Below, piece by piece: positions 49,582 through 59,263 of a stretch of 64,000 nucleotides of DNA. Position numbers and translations under genes: made by a program. The stretch lies in contig JAUSND010000016.1 in assembly GCA_030646295.1 (NCBI GenBank), positions 1 to 64,000 of the forward strand, given 5' to 3'. How positions within the stretch are numbered: position 1 is the stretch's first letter; each line of letters opens with the position of its first letter. Origin of the DNA: Moraxellaceae bacterium. Its GTDB lineage: Bacteria > Pseudomonadota > Gammaproteobacteria > Pseudomonadales > Moraxellaceae. The notes below the pieces were generated by a model. That model saw only the letters and a list, made by a program, of their open reading frames with translations. It did not search any database and had not been told where the DNA came from.

Positions 49582-51684
49582 TTAGCGCTTGCTGACCTGT
49601 GGGGTGAGGCTGTCAATCAGGATGCGGCCTGCCTCAAGGGCAAAGGCCTCGTCTTCAGGCTTGTCCTTGGCCGGGTCGACAGCGTCGGCACCTTCTTCCT
49701 CTTCTGCCTGTTCGGCTTCACGCCAGTTTTTCAGGGGTTCCTGACCCTTGGCGGCACGACGGCGGTTTTCCATGGCCAGTCGCTTTTCATCAAGTTCCTG
49801 CTTCTCTGATTTTCGTGTCGACTCTTTCAGCGAAAGCGTTTTCTGCTTCTTGAGTTCACGCGCCAGAACAATGTTTTCATTGAGGTAACGGAAGTCGGGG
49901 TCTGCTGCCTGGCGTGTCTGTGATGCCTGGCGCAGCGTGGTGAGCTGTTTGCTGAAGTCCTGGTACGGGAAGTAGCGTGCCGATGGAATGGTGTCCCATG
50001 GCATGGCGTTCGGCAGTGCCGACTCGCCGACATCGGCTTCATCAAAAATATTCGGGAATGTGACATCCGGCACTACGCCACGATGCTGTGTGCTGGCACC
50101 GGAAATGCGATAGAACTTGGCTTCGGTCAGCTTGAGCTGGCCATGTTCCAGATCACGCAGTGACTGCACGGTGCCTTTGCCGAACGTGGTGCTGCCCACC
50201 ACGAGCCCGCGGCCGTAATCCTGGATGGCGCCGGCGGCGATTTCAGCCGCAGAAGCGGACAGGCGATTGACCATGACCACCAGCGGACCGGCATACGTTA
50301 CGGATGGGTCCGGATCACCCATCAGCTCGATACGATCACTGGCATTCTTGACCTGAACGGTGGGGCCGGTGCCGATGAAAAGACCGATCAGCGAGTTGGC
50401 TTCCGACAGCGAGCCGCCGCCGTTGTTGCGCAAGTCCAGCACAAGACCGTTGATCTTTTCTGCCTTCAGTTCATTGATCAGTTTTTTTACATCGCGGGTA
50501 GTGCTGCGGTAATTCGGGTCGCCCGCCTGCATGGCCTGGAAATCGGCATAGAAGGTCGGCAGCTTGATGACACCGATCCGCAGTTCCTCTTCACCACGCT
50601 TGATGGTCAGGATTTTTTTCTGGGCGGCCTGGTCTTCCAGCTTGACCGTGTTGCGCACGATGCTGACGGTACGGGTCTGGGTTTCATCCACTGCGCCGGC
50701 CGGGATGACCTGCAGACGCACGGTGGTGCCTTTCGGGCCACGAATCAGTTCAACGACTTCATCAATGCGCCAGCCGACCACGTCAACAAATTCCTTGTCG
50801 CCCTGTGCCACTGACACAATGCGATCACCGGTCTTGAGCTGCTTGGCCTTGTCGGCGGGGCCGGCGGGGACCAGTCGGACGATCTTGGTGTATTCGTCTT
50901 CACCCTGCAGGACGGCACCAATGCCTTCCAGGGACAGACTCATGTTGATGTTGAAGTTTTCCTGCGTGCGCGGCGAAAAATATTCGGTGTGCGGATCGTA
51001 GGTTTCGCTGAAGGAGTTCATGAAAACCTGAAAGGCATCATCGCTTTTTGTGCGTGTCAGGTTGTTGAGCTGGCTGCGGTAACGCTTGCCCAGTGTCTTC
51101 TGGATTTCTGCATCGGTCTTGCCGGCCAGTCGCAAGCTGAGGGCAGCAGCCTTCAGGCGCTTGCGCCAGAGATCATCAAGCTCGGCACGGGTGGTGGCCC
51201 ACGGTGCCTGTTCACGATCGATTTCCATGGTGTCTTCGGTGGCGAAGTCCATGCGGGCAACGCCCTTGTCGATTTCGCCGATGACAAAGTCGAGACGTTC
51301 AACGGCGCGTTGCTGGTAGCGATTGAATATGGTGAACGGGCCCTTGACGTCGCTACGCTTGAGCGCGTTGTCAAAGCTGTTGCGCCAGGGTTCGAAACCC
51401 TGGATGTCGCTGGCGAGGAAATACAGGCGTTGTCCATCCAGATCTTTCAGGTAGCGATCAAAGATCTGTGCGGACAGGGCGTCGTCCAGCTTGCGGTGTT
51501 CGTAGTGAAGCTCGTCGAGCAGGTCGACCACGGTGCGTGATGTTTGCGCCTGCATGCGGGTGGGCTGCAGTTCGCTGCGACTGGTCGGGGCGGTTGCCTG
51601 TTTGGCAAACACAGCTGAAAAAACTACTAATCCACCAACAGCTACGGTGGCAACAAGGCGTTTGCGCGTAAACAGGCCAGACAT
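49582..51684 (-). CDS. prc: Tail-specific C-terminal processing protease Prc
   Basis: A 700-aa periplasmic S41 protease from the ATG at 51684. N-terminal hydrophobic signal/anchor (LVATVAVGGLVVFSAVFA), an N-terminal helical domain with DPHTEYFSP, a PDZ domain (about 230-320, containing IGAVLQGED and LKTGDRIVSV) and the catalytic core with DLRNNGGG, Ser in RLSASAAEIAAG and Lys in TTFGKGTVQS. The C-terminal DUF3340-like region is charged. Prc degrades periplasmic proteins with non-polar tails and trims cell-wall enzymes. Length is typical. Confidence 0.94.
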   Translation of the reverse strand: MSGLFTRKRLVATVAVGGLVVFSAVFAKQATAPTSRSELQPTRMQAQTSRTVVDLLDELHYEHRKLDDALSAQIFDRYLKDLDGQRLYFLASDIQGFEPWRNSFDNALKRSDVKGPFTIFNRYQQRAVERLDFVIGEIDKGVARMDFATEDTMEIDREQAPWATTRAELDDLWRKRLKAAALSLRLAGKTDAEIQKTLGKRYRSQLNNLTRTKSDDAFQVFMNSFSETYDPHTEYFSPRTQENFNINMSLSLEGIGAVLQGEDEYTKIVRLVPAGPADKAKQLKTGDRIVSVAQGDKEFVDVVGWRIDEVVELIRGPKGTTVRLQVIPAGAVDETQTRTVSIVRNTVKLEDQAAQKKILTIKRGEEELRIGVIKLPTFYADFQAMQAGDPNYRSTTRDVKKLINELKAEKINGLVLDLRNNGGGSLSEANSLIGLFIGTGPTVQVKNASDRIELMGDPDPSVTYAGPLVVMVNRLSASAAEIAAGAIQDYGRGLVVGSTTFGKGTVQSLRDLEHGQLKLTEAKFYRISGASTQHRGVVPDVTFPNIFDEADVGESALPNAMPWDTIPSARYFPYQDFSKQLTTLRQASQTRQAADPDFRYLNENIVLARELKKQKTLSLKESTRKSEKQELDEKRLAMENRRRAAKGQEPLKNWREAEQAEEEEGADAVDPAKDKPEDEAFALEAGRILIDSLTPQVSKR

Positions 51685-52001
51685 GGTCAACCATCACAGG
51701 GAGAGGCCGGCACTACGCCGGTTGCGAGGCAGAGTGTAGCAAAGTCGGCCAGCCCCTTGCAGATCAATGCTTTGTCTTTTCGTTGCCGTGTATTGCAAGG
51801 CGACCAACGGGGGCTGGATCGGGATGGATGTCCTGATCAGGCAGGCGGACCGGATTGACCAGGCTCAAATGGCTTTGCTACTGTGGTAATCACAATATAC
51901 ATTGTGTATACAATTTGAATGATTGCTGGCTGTGAGCCCCGGTACGATTCCGGGGACGTGCCAGATGAGCCCTTTGTCGTCACAGGAAACAGGTAGTTGC
52001 C
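51685..52001. promoter_or_regulatory. Divergent promoter region of prc and the MpaB-type gene
   Basis: Holds CACAAT-ATAC-ATTGTG (51891-51906), two TATACA boxes 11 bp apart (51896 and 51907), the 8-bp palindrome TGTATACA and a hairpin CCCCGG-N7-CCGGGG (51937-51955) just before the rightward gene. These could form an operator and a leader hairpin for the oxygenase gene. No regulator is identified. Confidence 0.4.
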
Positions 52002-53147
52002 ATGGCCCGCCCGGAAGAGCTTGCACGTATTGCCAGAGGCCCGAAAACACCCCAGGAGCGCATCTGGTGGGACAAGTATTCGCATGAAAAGCTCGATGCC
52101 TGGCGGTTTGTCTGTGATGAGCCGGCCGATGCCTGTGCACGTGAAATTGCCCGCCAGAAGCCGTCAGGCTTGCTGGAGGAGGTAGAGCTGCGGGCAAAAA
52201 CAGAAGGTGGTGTGTTCCGGGCGTTCATGGATCAGGCGTATGCCGTGCCGGCCTGGGTGGATTTTGAGTCCATGGAGCTGGGGCGTCGTGTGCTGATGCG
52301 GCACGGTACCTTGCAGGGGCTGGTCTTGCTGTGCAGTTCGCTGGTGGAGGGTTATGCCTTTGCCAAGCCGAGCCAGGTGCTGGTGCAGACGGGGCGCCTG
52401 CAGAGGGATGTGTCGCGCCGCATCTACGAGACGGGCCAGTTCCTGCACAACATGGTGGGACCGGACGGTTTGCGCCCGGGCGGGGTAGGGCACCGCACCA
52501 TTCTGGAGGTGCGTCTGCTGCACGCGTCGGTGCGCCATTATCTGGACATGCACCCGGGGCGTTACCCGGAGGAAAAGTACCAGCGCCCGATCAATCAGGA
52601 GGACATGGCCGGCACCATTCTTGAGTTTGATTTCATGGTGGTGCGTGGCCTGAAGTTGCTGGGACTGGAGCTGACGGAGGCGGAGCGCGTGTCGATCCAT
52701 TACTTCTGGCGCTACGCTGGCTGGCTGCTGGGGGTAAAGGAGGAATTGTTGTCGACGTCGTACCAGGAGCAGGAAATCATGGCGTTGCAGTTGCATACGC
52801 ATGGCTACAGCCCGAGCCCTGAAGGGGCGCAACTGGCGCGGGCCCTGCTTCGGGACATGAGCAACAAGCCGCCGTTCATGATGCCGGAGAAAGTGTTGCA
52901 CACGATCAGCCGCTACCTGATCGGTGATGATCTGGCGGATGAGTTCGGCATCCAGGCCTGGATGCCGGTGGAAGTGGCCATTCATCTGGCCCGTACGGGG
53001 GTTCGTGTCGGCAACATGGGGCTGCGTCTGCTCCCGGATGCGGGCCGTCGCCGGCTGGAAAAGGCGGCTCATGCCCTCAGTAGCCGGACGCTGCGCCGGG
53101 GGCTGGGTGATGATCCGGCGACATGGGGATTCCGCTCCATGGCGTGA
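52002..53147 (+). CDS. Oxygenase MpaB family protein (DUF2236)
   Basis: A 381-aa protein of the MpaB/latex-clearing-protein family (PF09995), which includes haem b oxygenases such as fungal MpaB and rubber oxygenase Lcp. Seen: MRHGTLQGLVLL, YETGQFLHNMV, GHRTILEVRLLHASVRHYL and NQEDMAGTILEF, the conserved core helices with candidate haem-binding His. The physiological substrate in bacteria is mostly unknown. A strong terminator follows, so it is transcribed singly. Confidence 0.82.
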   Translation: MARPEELARIARGPKTPQERIWWDKYSHEKLDAWRFVCDEPADACAREIARQKPSGLLEEVELRAKTEGGVFRAFMDQAYAVPAWVDFESMELGRRVLMRHGTLQGLVLLCSSLVEGYAFAKPSQVLVQTGRLQRDVSRRIYETGQFLHNMVGPDGLRPGGVGHRTILEVRLLHASVRHYLDMHPGRYPEEKYQRPINQEDMAGTILEFDFMVVRGLKLLGLELTEAERVSIHYFWRYAGWLLGVKEELLSTSYQEQEIMALQLHTHGYSPSPEGAQLARALLRDMSNKPPFMMPEKVLHTISRYLIGDDLADEFGIQAWMPVEVAIHLARTGVRVGNMGLRLLPDAGRRRLEKAAHALSSRTLRRGLGDDPATWGFRSMA

Positions 53148-53166
53148 GCACGACTGCTATCAGAAA

Positions 53167-53189
53167 AGCCCGGAATTTCCGGGCTTTTT
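53167..53189 (+). terminator. Rho-independent terminator after the MpaB-type gene
   Basis: AGCCCGG-N5-CCGGGCT stem followed by TTTT, 20 bp after the stop codon; the A run on the other side makes it potentially bidirectional. Confidence 0.88.
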
Positions 53190-53274
53190 CATGTGTATGG
53201 CCGCTTTGACTTGGGCATGCAAACGGTGTTTAGTGTCGCGCATTCAGGGACCCCCGCCTGCCTGGGATGATGTT

Positions 53275-55818
53275 ATGCGCCGTGTTCTTCTTCGCTGGTC
53301 ATTGCCGTTTTTACTGGTTTGTCTGCCTGGCTGTGATGCCATGGACCTGTTGCTGCGCAACACCGTGGAGAGCGAGGAGGGAGAGGTTCGTCTGGCCGGC
53401 CTGACGGCACCGGTGACGATCCAGCGTGACGAGCTGGGCGTGCCACGCATAGAGGCCGCCAGTGAAGGTGATCTGGCCTTTGGCATGGGGTATGTCATGG
53501 CGTCGGACCGTCTGGCACAAATGGTGTCGTATTCCCTGGTTGCGCAGGGACGCATGTCGGAGATGGCCGGACCGGTTACCCGCGATCTGGATGTCTATAT
53601 GCGCACGCTCGGGGTGCGCAAGAATGCCGAGCAGCAGATGGCGCAGGTGTCGCCTGCCTTGCAAAAAAACCTGCAGCGGTTTGCCGACGGAGTGAATGCC
53701 TGGGTGCAGGCTCACAAGGATCGCTTGCCGCTGGATTTCAGGCTGAACGGCTACACGCCCGAGCCATGGACACCCGTCAACTCGATGGATGTGTTTGCCA
53801 TGCTCAATCTGGGCTTGTCCCTGAACCTGCCGGAAGAAATTGCCTTTCTGGATCTGGCTGCTGCGGTGGGCCCGGAAAAGGCCGCCTGGCTGGTTCCCTC
53901 CGGGCCGGGTGAGGCGCTGCCGCTGGAAGAGGCCGGCAAGCTGAAAGACTTTCCGTTCAGCAAACTGATGACGGTGACTACTGCGCAGGCAGCCATGCAG
54001 AAACAGCTTGGCGAATTTTTTGTGCCACTGCGTCAGGCGGCATCCAACAACTGGGCGGTGTCACCACAAAATACCCTCGGCAAAGCCAGCATCCTGGCCA
54101 ATGACACCCACCTGATGCTGGAGCACCCACCCGTCTGGATGCTGATGCAACTGGCGGCTCCGGGCTATCGCGCCGGGGGCGTGGCGATTGCCGGTATTCC
54201 CGGAATAGTGGCGGGTTACAACGGTCATGTTGCCTGGGGCATGACCATGGTGATGGCGGACTCGCAGGATGTATTTGTCGAAAGGCTCCGGCAGCAGGAC
54301 GGGAAAACCCTGTATCAGTACAGGGATGAGTGGCGGCCGGTGCAGCAGCGCGAGGAAATCATCCGTATCAAGGGCGAACCTGATCACAAGGTCGTGGTGC
54401 AGGAGACTGTGCATGGCCCGTTGCTGAACACGGCGCTGCGGGGCAAGCAGGTTAACGAGATCATGCTGCCAACGTTCACGGTGGCTGACGGCTATGGGCT
54501 GGCGGTGCAGACCACGGCATCTGTTGCTGACAAGAGCATGGAGCGGTTTTTCATGCTGGGACAGGCGCAGGACTTCAAGGCAGCGCAGGCGGCACTCGAG
54601 GGGATTGGCTTTATTCACCTGAACCTGCTGTTTGCGGATGCCGGCAATATTGGCTGGCAGGTGACGGGTCATTATCCGCAACGTCGCAAGGGCAGGGGCT
54701 ATCTGCCTTCGCCGGGCTGGACCGGGGAGTATGACTGGGAGGGCGTGGTGCCGTTTGCCAGCCTGCCACGCGAGGTCAATCCGGCCGGCGGGTTTCTGGC
54801 AACGGCCAATCACCGCACGGTTGCGCCAGATCACGCGCCACACCTGACGGATTCCTGGTATGCACCGGAACGTCATGAACGCATTGTGGAAAGCCTGCAG
54901 GAGAGCCGTGAGCAGACACTGGCCACAACGATCAGCCTGCAGAATGACATCAAGGATCTTGCTGCCCTGAAGCTGGTGCGGCTGCTCAGGGAGAAGGATG
55001 GCCTGCTGCGCGAACGCTTGGGCAAGATGCCGGAGGCGGCCCGGGAGTCGGCAGAAAAATCATTGCTGATGCTGCAGCAGTTCGATGGCCAGATGGGTAT
55101 TTCGGCACCGGGTGCTGCACTGTATGGCATTTTTCTGGATGACCTGACACGGCAGGTCTTTGCCGATGAGCTGGGTCCCCGGGACGGCAGTGCCTGGCAA
55201 TCCTTCCTGCTGGCCAATCTCATTACCTATTCGGCCCAGCAGGATCACATGCTGGGCCGGGAAGACAGTCCGTTCTGGGATGATGTGAACACGGCAGGAC
55301 TCAGGGAGGACAAATGGGATATTGTAGTGCGCACCTTGGCCATGAGCTGGCAGGAGTCCTTGCTGAGGCTGGGTTCTGATCCCCGGCAATGGCGCTGGGG
55401 CAAGGTGCATACCTATGCCTGGGAGTCCGGTTCCACCAGAATGAAGCCGCATCTGCCTGCTGTTCCGGCGATGGTGGTAGGGCTGCTGGGGCGCTATCTG
55501 GACCGTGGGCCTTATCCGGCTCCCGGCTCTACCAATACCGTTAATGTTGCCGGCTATACCATTGGCGAGGGCTTCAAGGTGTGGAATGTCCCGGCCATGA
55601 GGCTGATTGTGGATTTCAGCCAGAAAGAGCCGCTGCACCTGATCAATGCGGGCGGGCAGAGTGGCAACCCGGCCAGCAGGCATTATGATGACGGGATTCC
55701 CCTGTATCTTTCGGGCAGTAATCGTGTGATGGCGTCTCACGATCCTGTGCTGGTTAACCAGCAGTTCAGCAGGAAGCTGGTGTTGCAGCCGGCCGAAAAG
55801 AATTTTGACAAGAATTGA
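53275..55818 (+). CDS. Penicillin-acylase-family lipoprotein (Ntn hydrolase)
   Basis: An 847-aa protein from the ATG at 53275; the 117 residues before it in the track are a shadow. Lipoprotein signal RWSLPFLLVCLPGC gives a lipobox Cys. The alpha chain follows (RDELGVPRIEA, GYVMASDRL), then a spacer and the beta chain beginning at Ser257 in ASNNWAVS, the nucleophile exposed by self-cleavage. Family members cleave amides such as penicillins or acyl-homoserine lactones (PvdQ-like); the substrate here cannot be told. Membrane-anchored and periplasmic. Confidence 0.9.
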   Translation: MRRVLLRWSLPFLLVCLPGCDAMDLLLRNTVESEEGEVRLAGLTAPVTIQRDELGVPRIEAASEGDLAFGMGYVMASDRLAQMVSYSLVAQGRMSEMAGPVTRDLDVYMRTLGVRKNAEQQMAQVSPALQKNLQRFADGVNAWVQAHKDRLPLDFRLNGYTPEPWTPVNSMDVFAMLNLGLSLNLPEEIAFLDLAAAVGPEKAAWLVPSGPGEALPLEEAGKLKDFPFSKLMTVTTAQAAMQKQLGEFFVPLRQAASNNWAVSPQNTLGKASILANDTHLMLEHPPVWMLMQLAAPGYRAGGVAIAGIPGIVAGYNGHVAWGMTMVMADSQDVFVERLRQQDGKTLYQYRDEWRPVQQREEIIRIKGEPDHKVVVQETVHGPLLNTALRGKQVNEIMLPTFTVADGYGLAVQTTASVADKSMERFFMLGQAQDFKAAQAALEGIGFIHLNLLFADAGNIGWQVTGHYPQRRKGRGYLPSPGWTGEYDWEGVVPFASLPREVNPAGGFLATANHRTVAPDHAPHLTDSWYAPERHERIVESLQESREQTLATTISLQNDIKDLAALKLVRLLREKDGLLRERLGKMPEAARESAEKSLLMLQQFDGQMGISAPGAALYGIFLDDLTRQVFADELGPRDGSAWQSFLLANLITYSAQQDHMLGREDSPFWDDVNTAGLREDKWDIVVRTLAMSWQESLLRLGSDPRQWRWGKVHTYAWESGSTRMKPHLPAVPAMVVGLLGRYLDRGPYPAPGSTNTVNVAGYTIGEGFKVWNVPAMRLIVDFSQKEPLHLINAGGQSGNPASRHYDDGIPLYLSGSNRVMASHDPVLVNQQFSRKLVLQPAEKNFDKN

Positions 55819-55833
55819 TGTGAGGAGCGGTTC

Positions 55834-56853
55834 ATGGCGATTGGCGCCCTGATGCTGGATGTTGAGGGACTGACCCTCACGGCAGAAGAAAAAGTATTGC
55901 TGGCTCACCCGCACGTGGGTGGGCTGATCCTGTTTGCACGCAACTTCCAGAGCGTGGCGCAGGTAACGGCGCTGGTGCAGGAGATCCGCGCGGTGCGTCC
56001 GGAAATCCTGATTGCGGTTGATCAGGAAGGCGGGCGGGTACAGCGCTTCCGTGACGGCTTTGTGCGTCTGCCGTCGATGAAGGTGTTTGGCGACCTCTAT
56101 GCAGAAAATCCGGGCGAAGCGCGTCAGCAAGCCTTCCAGTGTGGCTGGCTGATGGCAAGCGAAGTGCTGGCGGTGGGCGTGGACATCAGCTTTGCACCGA
56201 TTCTGGATGTGGACTGCGGTATTTCGCAGGTGATTGGTGATCGTGCGTTCCATGCAGACCCCCGGATTGCAGTGACGCTGCTGCGCGAGTTCATTCGTGG
56301 CATGCACGAGGCCGGCATGGCCGCCACGGGCAAGCATTTCCCGGGGCATGGCTCGGTTGCGGCCGACTCGCATGTTGCGTTGCCGGTGGACGACCGTCCG
56401 TGGGCCGACATCGAGGCGCACGATCTGGTGCCGTTTGCAGCACTGTCGCGTGAGCTGCAGGGCATCATGCCGGCGCACGTGATCTACTCGAAGGTTGATC
56501 CGGATCCTGCCGGGTTCTCCAGCTTCTGGCTGCAGGACATCCTGCGTGAGCGCCTTGGTTTTGATGGCGTGATTTTCTCGGACGACCTCAGCATGGAAGG
56601 TGCCGTGGCAACCGGCTCCTTCAGTGATCGTGCCAATGCGGCACTGGATGCCGGTTGCGACATGGTGCTGGTGTGCAATCACCGTGCGGGCGCCCTGGAA
56701 GTGCTGGCCGCCCTGGAAAAACGTGGTCAGTTTCCCGAGCAGCGCCGCTTTGAGGCAATGAAGGGAAAGTTCCGTCAGGACTGGCAGTCGTTGCACAATG
56801 ACGATAACTGGAAAATGGTTGCTGCCCGTGTGGGTGTGAGCGCCACCGCGTGA
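55834..56853 (+). CDS. nagZ: Beta-N-acetylhexosaminidase NagZ
   Basis: A 339-aa GH3 enzyme with GAGGAG before the ATG. Characteristic DQEGGRVQRF, KHFPGHGSVAADSH (general acid-base His/Asp loop) and the nucleophile Asp in FSDDLSMEGA. It removes GlcNAc from 1,6-anhydro-muropeptides in cytoplasmic cell-wall recycling. It follows the acylase by 15 bp and may share its transcript. Confidence 0.95.
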   Translation: MAIGALMLDVEGLTLTAEEKVLLAHPHVGGLILFARNFQSVAQVTALVQEIRAVRPEILIAVDQEGGRVQRFRDGFVRLPSMKVFGDLYAENPGEARQQAFQCGWLMASEVLAVGVDISFAPILDVDCGISQVIGDRAFHADPRIAVTLLREFIRGMHEAGMAATGKHFPGHGSVAADSHVALPVDDRPWADIEAHDLVPFAALSRELQGIMPAHVIYSKVDPDPAGFSSFWLQDILRERLGFDGVIFSDDLSMEGAVATGSFSDRANAALDAGCDMVLVCNHRAGALEVLAALEKRGQFPEQRRFEAMKGKFRQDWQSLHNDDNWKMVAARVGVSATA

Positions 56854-56886
56854 TGTCGGCTATATGATGATGGTGAATTTGCGCGG

Positions 56887-57750
56887 ATGAAAACCCCGAA
56901 ACGACTTGAACCACTGCTGGAAGACGGACTGATTGACGAGGTGATTGCCCAGCTCAAGAGCGGCAAGGAAGCCACGGTTTATCTGGTGCGTTGTGCCGGT
57001 GAATTGCGCTGCGCCAAGGTGTACAAGGATGCGCATCACCGCAGCTTCAAGCAGGCATCCACCTATCGTGAAGGCCGCAAGGTCAAAAGTTCGCGCGCGG
57101 CGCGTGCCATGGAAAAGGGCTCGCGCTTCGGCAAGCAGGAGCTGGAAGAGGCCTGGCAGAACTCGGAGGTAAATGCCCTGTACCGTCTGGCCGATGCCGG
57201 TGTGCGCGTGCCGACACCGCATGGCTGCTTTGATGGCGTGCTGATCATGGACATGGTCTCGGATGGTCATGGCCGTCCGGCGCCACGTCTGAGCGAGGTG
57301 GCCTTTACCCCGGAAGAGGCGGTGGCCTGTCATGACCAGCTGATTCGCGAGGTGGTGCGCATGCTGTGTGCCGGCCTCGTGCATGGTGACCTCTCCGAAT
57401 ACAACATCCTGATCGACCCCAAAGGCCCGGTAATCATTGATTTGCCGCAGGCGGTGGATGCTGCCGGCAACAACAATGCCTTCACCATGCTGGAGCGCGA
57501 CGTACAGAATCTGGCGGAGTACTTTGGCCAGTTTGCGCCGGAGTTGCTTGATACGCGCTACGCCAAGGAGATCTGGGCGCTTTATGAAAGCGGGGAGCTG
57601 GTGCCTGACAGCCACCTGACAGGGGAGTTCGAGGAGGACGAGGAGCCTGCCGATCTGGACGACCTGCTGCGCGAAATCATGGATGCCAAGGACGAGGAAG
57701 AGCGGCGCAAGGCCGCTGCAGCGGCAGAGGAAGAGGGCGACGACTACTGA
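56887..57750 (+). CDS. RIO-type serine protein kinase
   Basis: A 287-aa kinase of the RIO1-like group. KSGKEATVYLV (nucleotide loop), the Lys in CAKVYKD, catalytic HGDLSEYN near 166 and metal-binding IDLPQAVD are all present. The C-terminal 50 residues are strongly acidic (FEEDEEPADLDD, EEEGDDY). Bacterial RIO kinases are widespread in gammaproteobacteria, with unclear targets. Confidence 0.9.
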   Translation: MKTPKRLEPLLEDGLIDEVIAQLKSGKEATVYLVRCAGELRCAKVYKDAHHRSFKQASTYREGRKVKSSRAARAMEKGSRFGKQELEEAWQNSEVNALYRLADAGVRVPTPHGCFDGVLIMDMVSDGHGRPAPRLSEVAFTPEEAVACHDQLIREVVRMLCAGLVHGDLSEYNILIDPKGPVIIDLPQAVDAAGNNNAFTMLERDVQNLAEYFGQFAPELLDTRYAKEIWALYESGELVPDSHLTGEFEEDEEPADLDDLLREIMDAKDEEERRKAAAAAEEEGDDY

Positions 57751-57753
57751 TGT

Positions 57754-57814
57754 CCTTCCCCGTCACGGGAAGGTACGTAAGGTAATGCACGGAATCCGCT
57801 GGCCGGATTCCGTG
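57754..57814 (+). repeat. Two consecutive hairpins upstream of dbpA
   Basis: CCTTCCC-N6-GGGAAGG (57754-57773) and CACGGAATCCG-N5-CGGATTCCGTG (57788-57814), both perfect stems, lie between the RIO kinase stop and the dbpA start. No T run follows either, so they look like leader structures rather than a plain terminator. Confidence 0.6.
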
Positions 57815-57871
57815 TGGTTGGCCGGGGAGTGTTACCATGCCCGTCCTGCCTCCTGTTCCCAGGTCTTTCCC

Positions 57872-59254
57872 GTGACGTCTGCTTCTGAATCCCCCGCATT
57901 TTCCACACTGTCCCTGCCATCTGCCCTGCTCGATACCCTGAGTGATCTGGGTTATCACGCCATGACCCCCATTCAGGCGCAGAGTCTGCCTTCCCTGCTG
58001 GCCGGTCGCGATGTGATTGCCCAATCCAAGACCGGTAGCGGCAAGACGGCTGCATTCGGCATTGGTGTCCTGAGTTCGCTTAACCCCCGCGATTTTAATG
58101 TGCAGGCGCTGGTGCTGTGCCCGACGCGTGAGCTGGCAGACCAGGTGCTCAAGGAAATGCGCCGGCTGGCGCGCTTTGCCGGCAACATCAAGATGCTGAG
58201 CCTGTGCGGTGGCGTACCAATGGGACCGCAGCTTGATTCGCTGGAGCATGGTGCACATGTGATCGTGGGAACGCCGGGTCGTGTACTGAAACATCTGGCC
58301 AAGGGCTCACTTAATCTTGGCGGCCTCAAGGTGCTGGTACTCGATGAAGCCGACCGCATGCTGGACATGGGTTTTCACGACAGCATCATGGATGTCGTCA
58401 ACCAGATGCCGGCTCGTCGCCAGACCCTGTTGTTCTCTGCGACATTCTCGCCGGAAATCCGTTCGCTCAGTTCACGTTTCCAGCGTGATCCGGTGACCGT
58501 CACGGTGGCGGATGCACCGGAGACTGTGAAAATCACCCAGATATTTCATGAAGTGGACAATCGCGAGCGCGTGAATGTGCTGGCGACGGTATTGCGTCAT
58601 CACAAGCCTGAATCTGCCGTGCTGTTCTGCAACACCAAGGTGCGTTGCGAGGAAGTTGTCACGGCGTTGTCGGCCAAGGGTTTTCAGGTGGCGTCATTGC
58701 ATGGCGATCTGGAGCAGCGCGAGCGTGATCTCGTGCTGGTCAAGTTTTCCAACCGCAGCTGCCCCGTGCTGGTGGCCACTGACGTGGCAGCACGTGGTCT
58801 TGATATCAAGGACCTGTCGATGGTGGTCAATGTCGAGATGGCATTTGATCCGGAAGTGCATGTGCACCGCATCGGTCGTACCGGCCGTGCCGGGCAGAGT
58901 GGGCTGGCTGTGAGCCTGTGCGCGCCTGCCGAAGGGCATCGTGTTACGGCGATCGAGGAATACCAGTCGATCAAGGCCGACTGGCAGCCGGTGCCGGCAG
59001 TGTCGGATCGTGGGCCGGCTGCACCACCGCGCATGGTGACAATCAATATTGCCGGTGGTCGCAAGGACAAGCTGCGTCCCGGCGATATTCTGGGTGCGCT
59101 GACCGGTGATGCCGGCATTCCGGGGGCGCAGGTTGGCAAGATCGATATTTTTGATATCCAGGCCTATGTCGCCGTGGATCGTGACGTGGCGAGTCAGGCC
59201 ATGCAGGGTCTCAGCAAGATCAAGGGCCGTGTGTTCAAGGTAAGAAAGGTTTAA
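57872..59254 (+). CDS. dbpA: ATP-dependent RNA helicase DbpA
   Basis: A 460-aa DEAD-box helicase from the GTG at 57872 (CCAGG upstream); the longer track frame would read through the leader hairpins. Q motif GYHAMTPIQAQ, Walker A SKTGSGKT, DEAD in VLVLDEADRM, SATF and HRIGRTGRAG. The C-terminal 75 residues (MVTINIAGGRKDKLRPGDILGAL) are the DbpA RNA-binding domain that recognises hairpin 92 of 23S rRNA. It acts in 50S subunit assembly. Confidence 0.95.
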   Translation: MTSASESPAFSTLSLPSALLDTLSDLGYHAMTPIQAQSLPSLLAGRDVIAQSKTGSGKTAAFGIGVLSSLNPRDFNVQALVLCPTRELADQVLKEMRRLARFAGNIKMLSLCGGVPMGPQLDSLEHGAHVIVGTPGRVLKHLAKGSLNLGGLKVLVLDEADRMLDMGFHDSIMDVVNQMPARRQTLLFSATFSPEIRSLSSRFQRDPVTVTVADAPETVKITQIFHEVDNRERVNVLATVLRHHKPESAVLFCNTKVRCEEVVTALSAKGFQVASLHGDLEQRERDLVLVKFSNRSCPVLVATDVAARGLDIKDLSMVVNVEMAFDPEVHVHRIGRTGRAGQSGLAVSLCAPAEGHRVTAIEEYQSIKADWQPVPAVSDRGPAAPPRMVTINIAGGRKDKLRPGDILGALTGDAGIPGAQVGKIDIFDIQAYVAVDRDVASQAMQGLSKIKGRVFKVRKV

Positions 59255-59263
59255 GGGAGCTTC

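Noticed and set aside
55060-56796. 578-aa ORF on the minus strand opposite the acylase and nagZ genes
   Set aside because: Antisense shadow of two well-supported genes in GC-rich sequence; no ribosome site or family motif.
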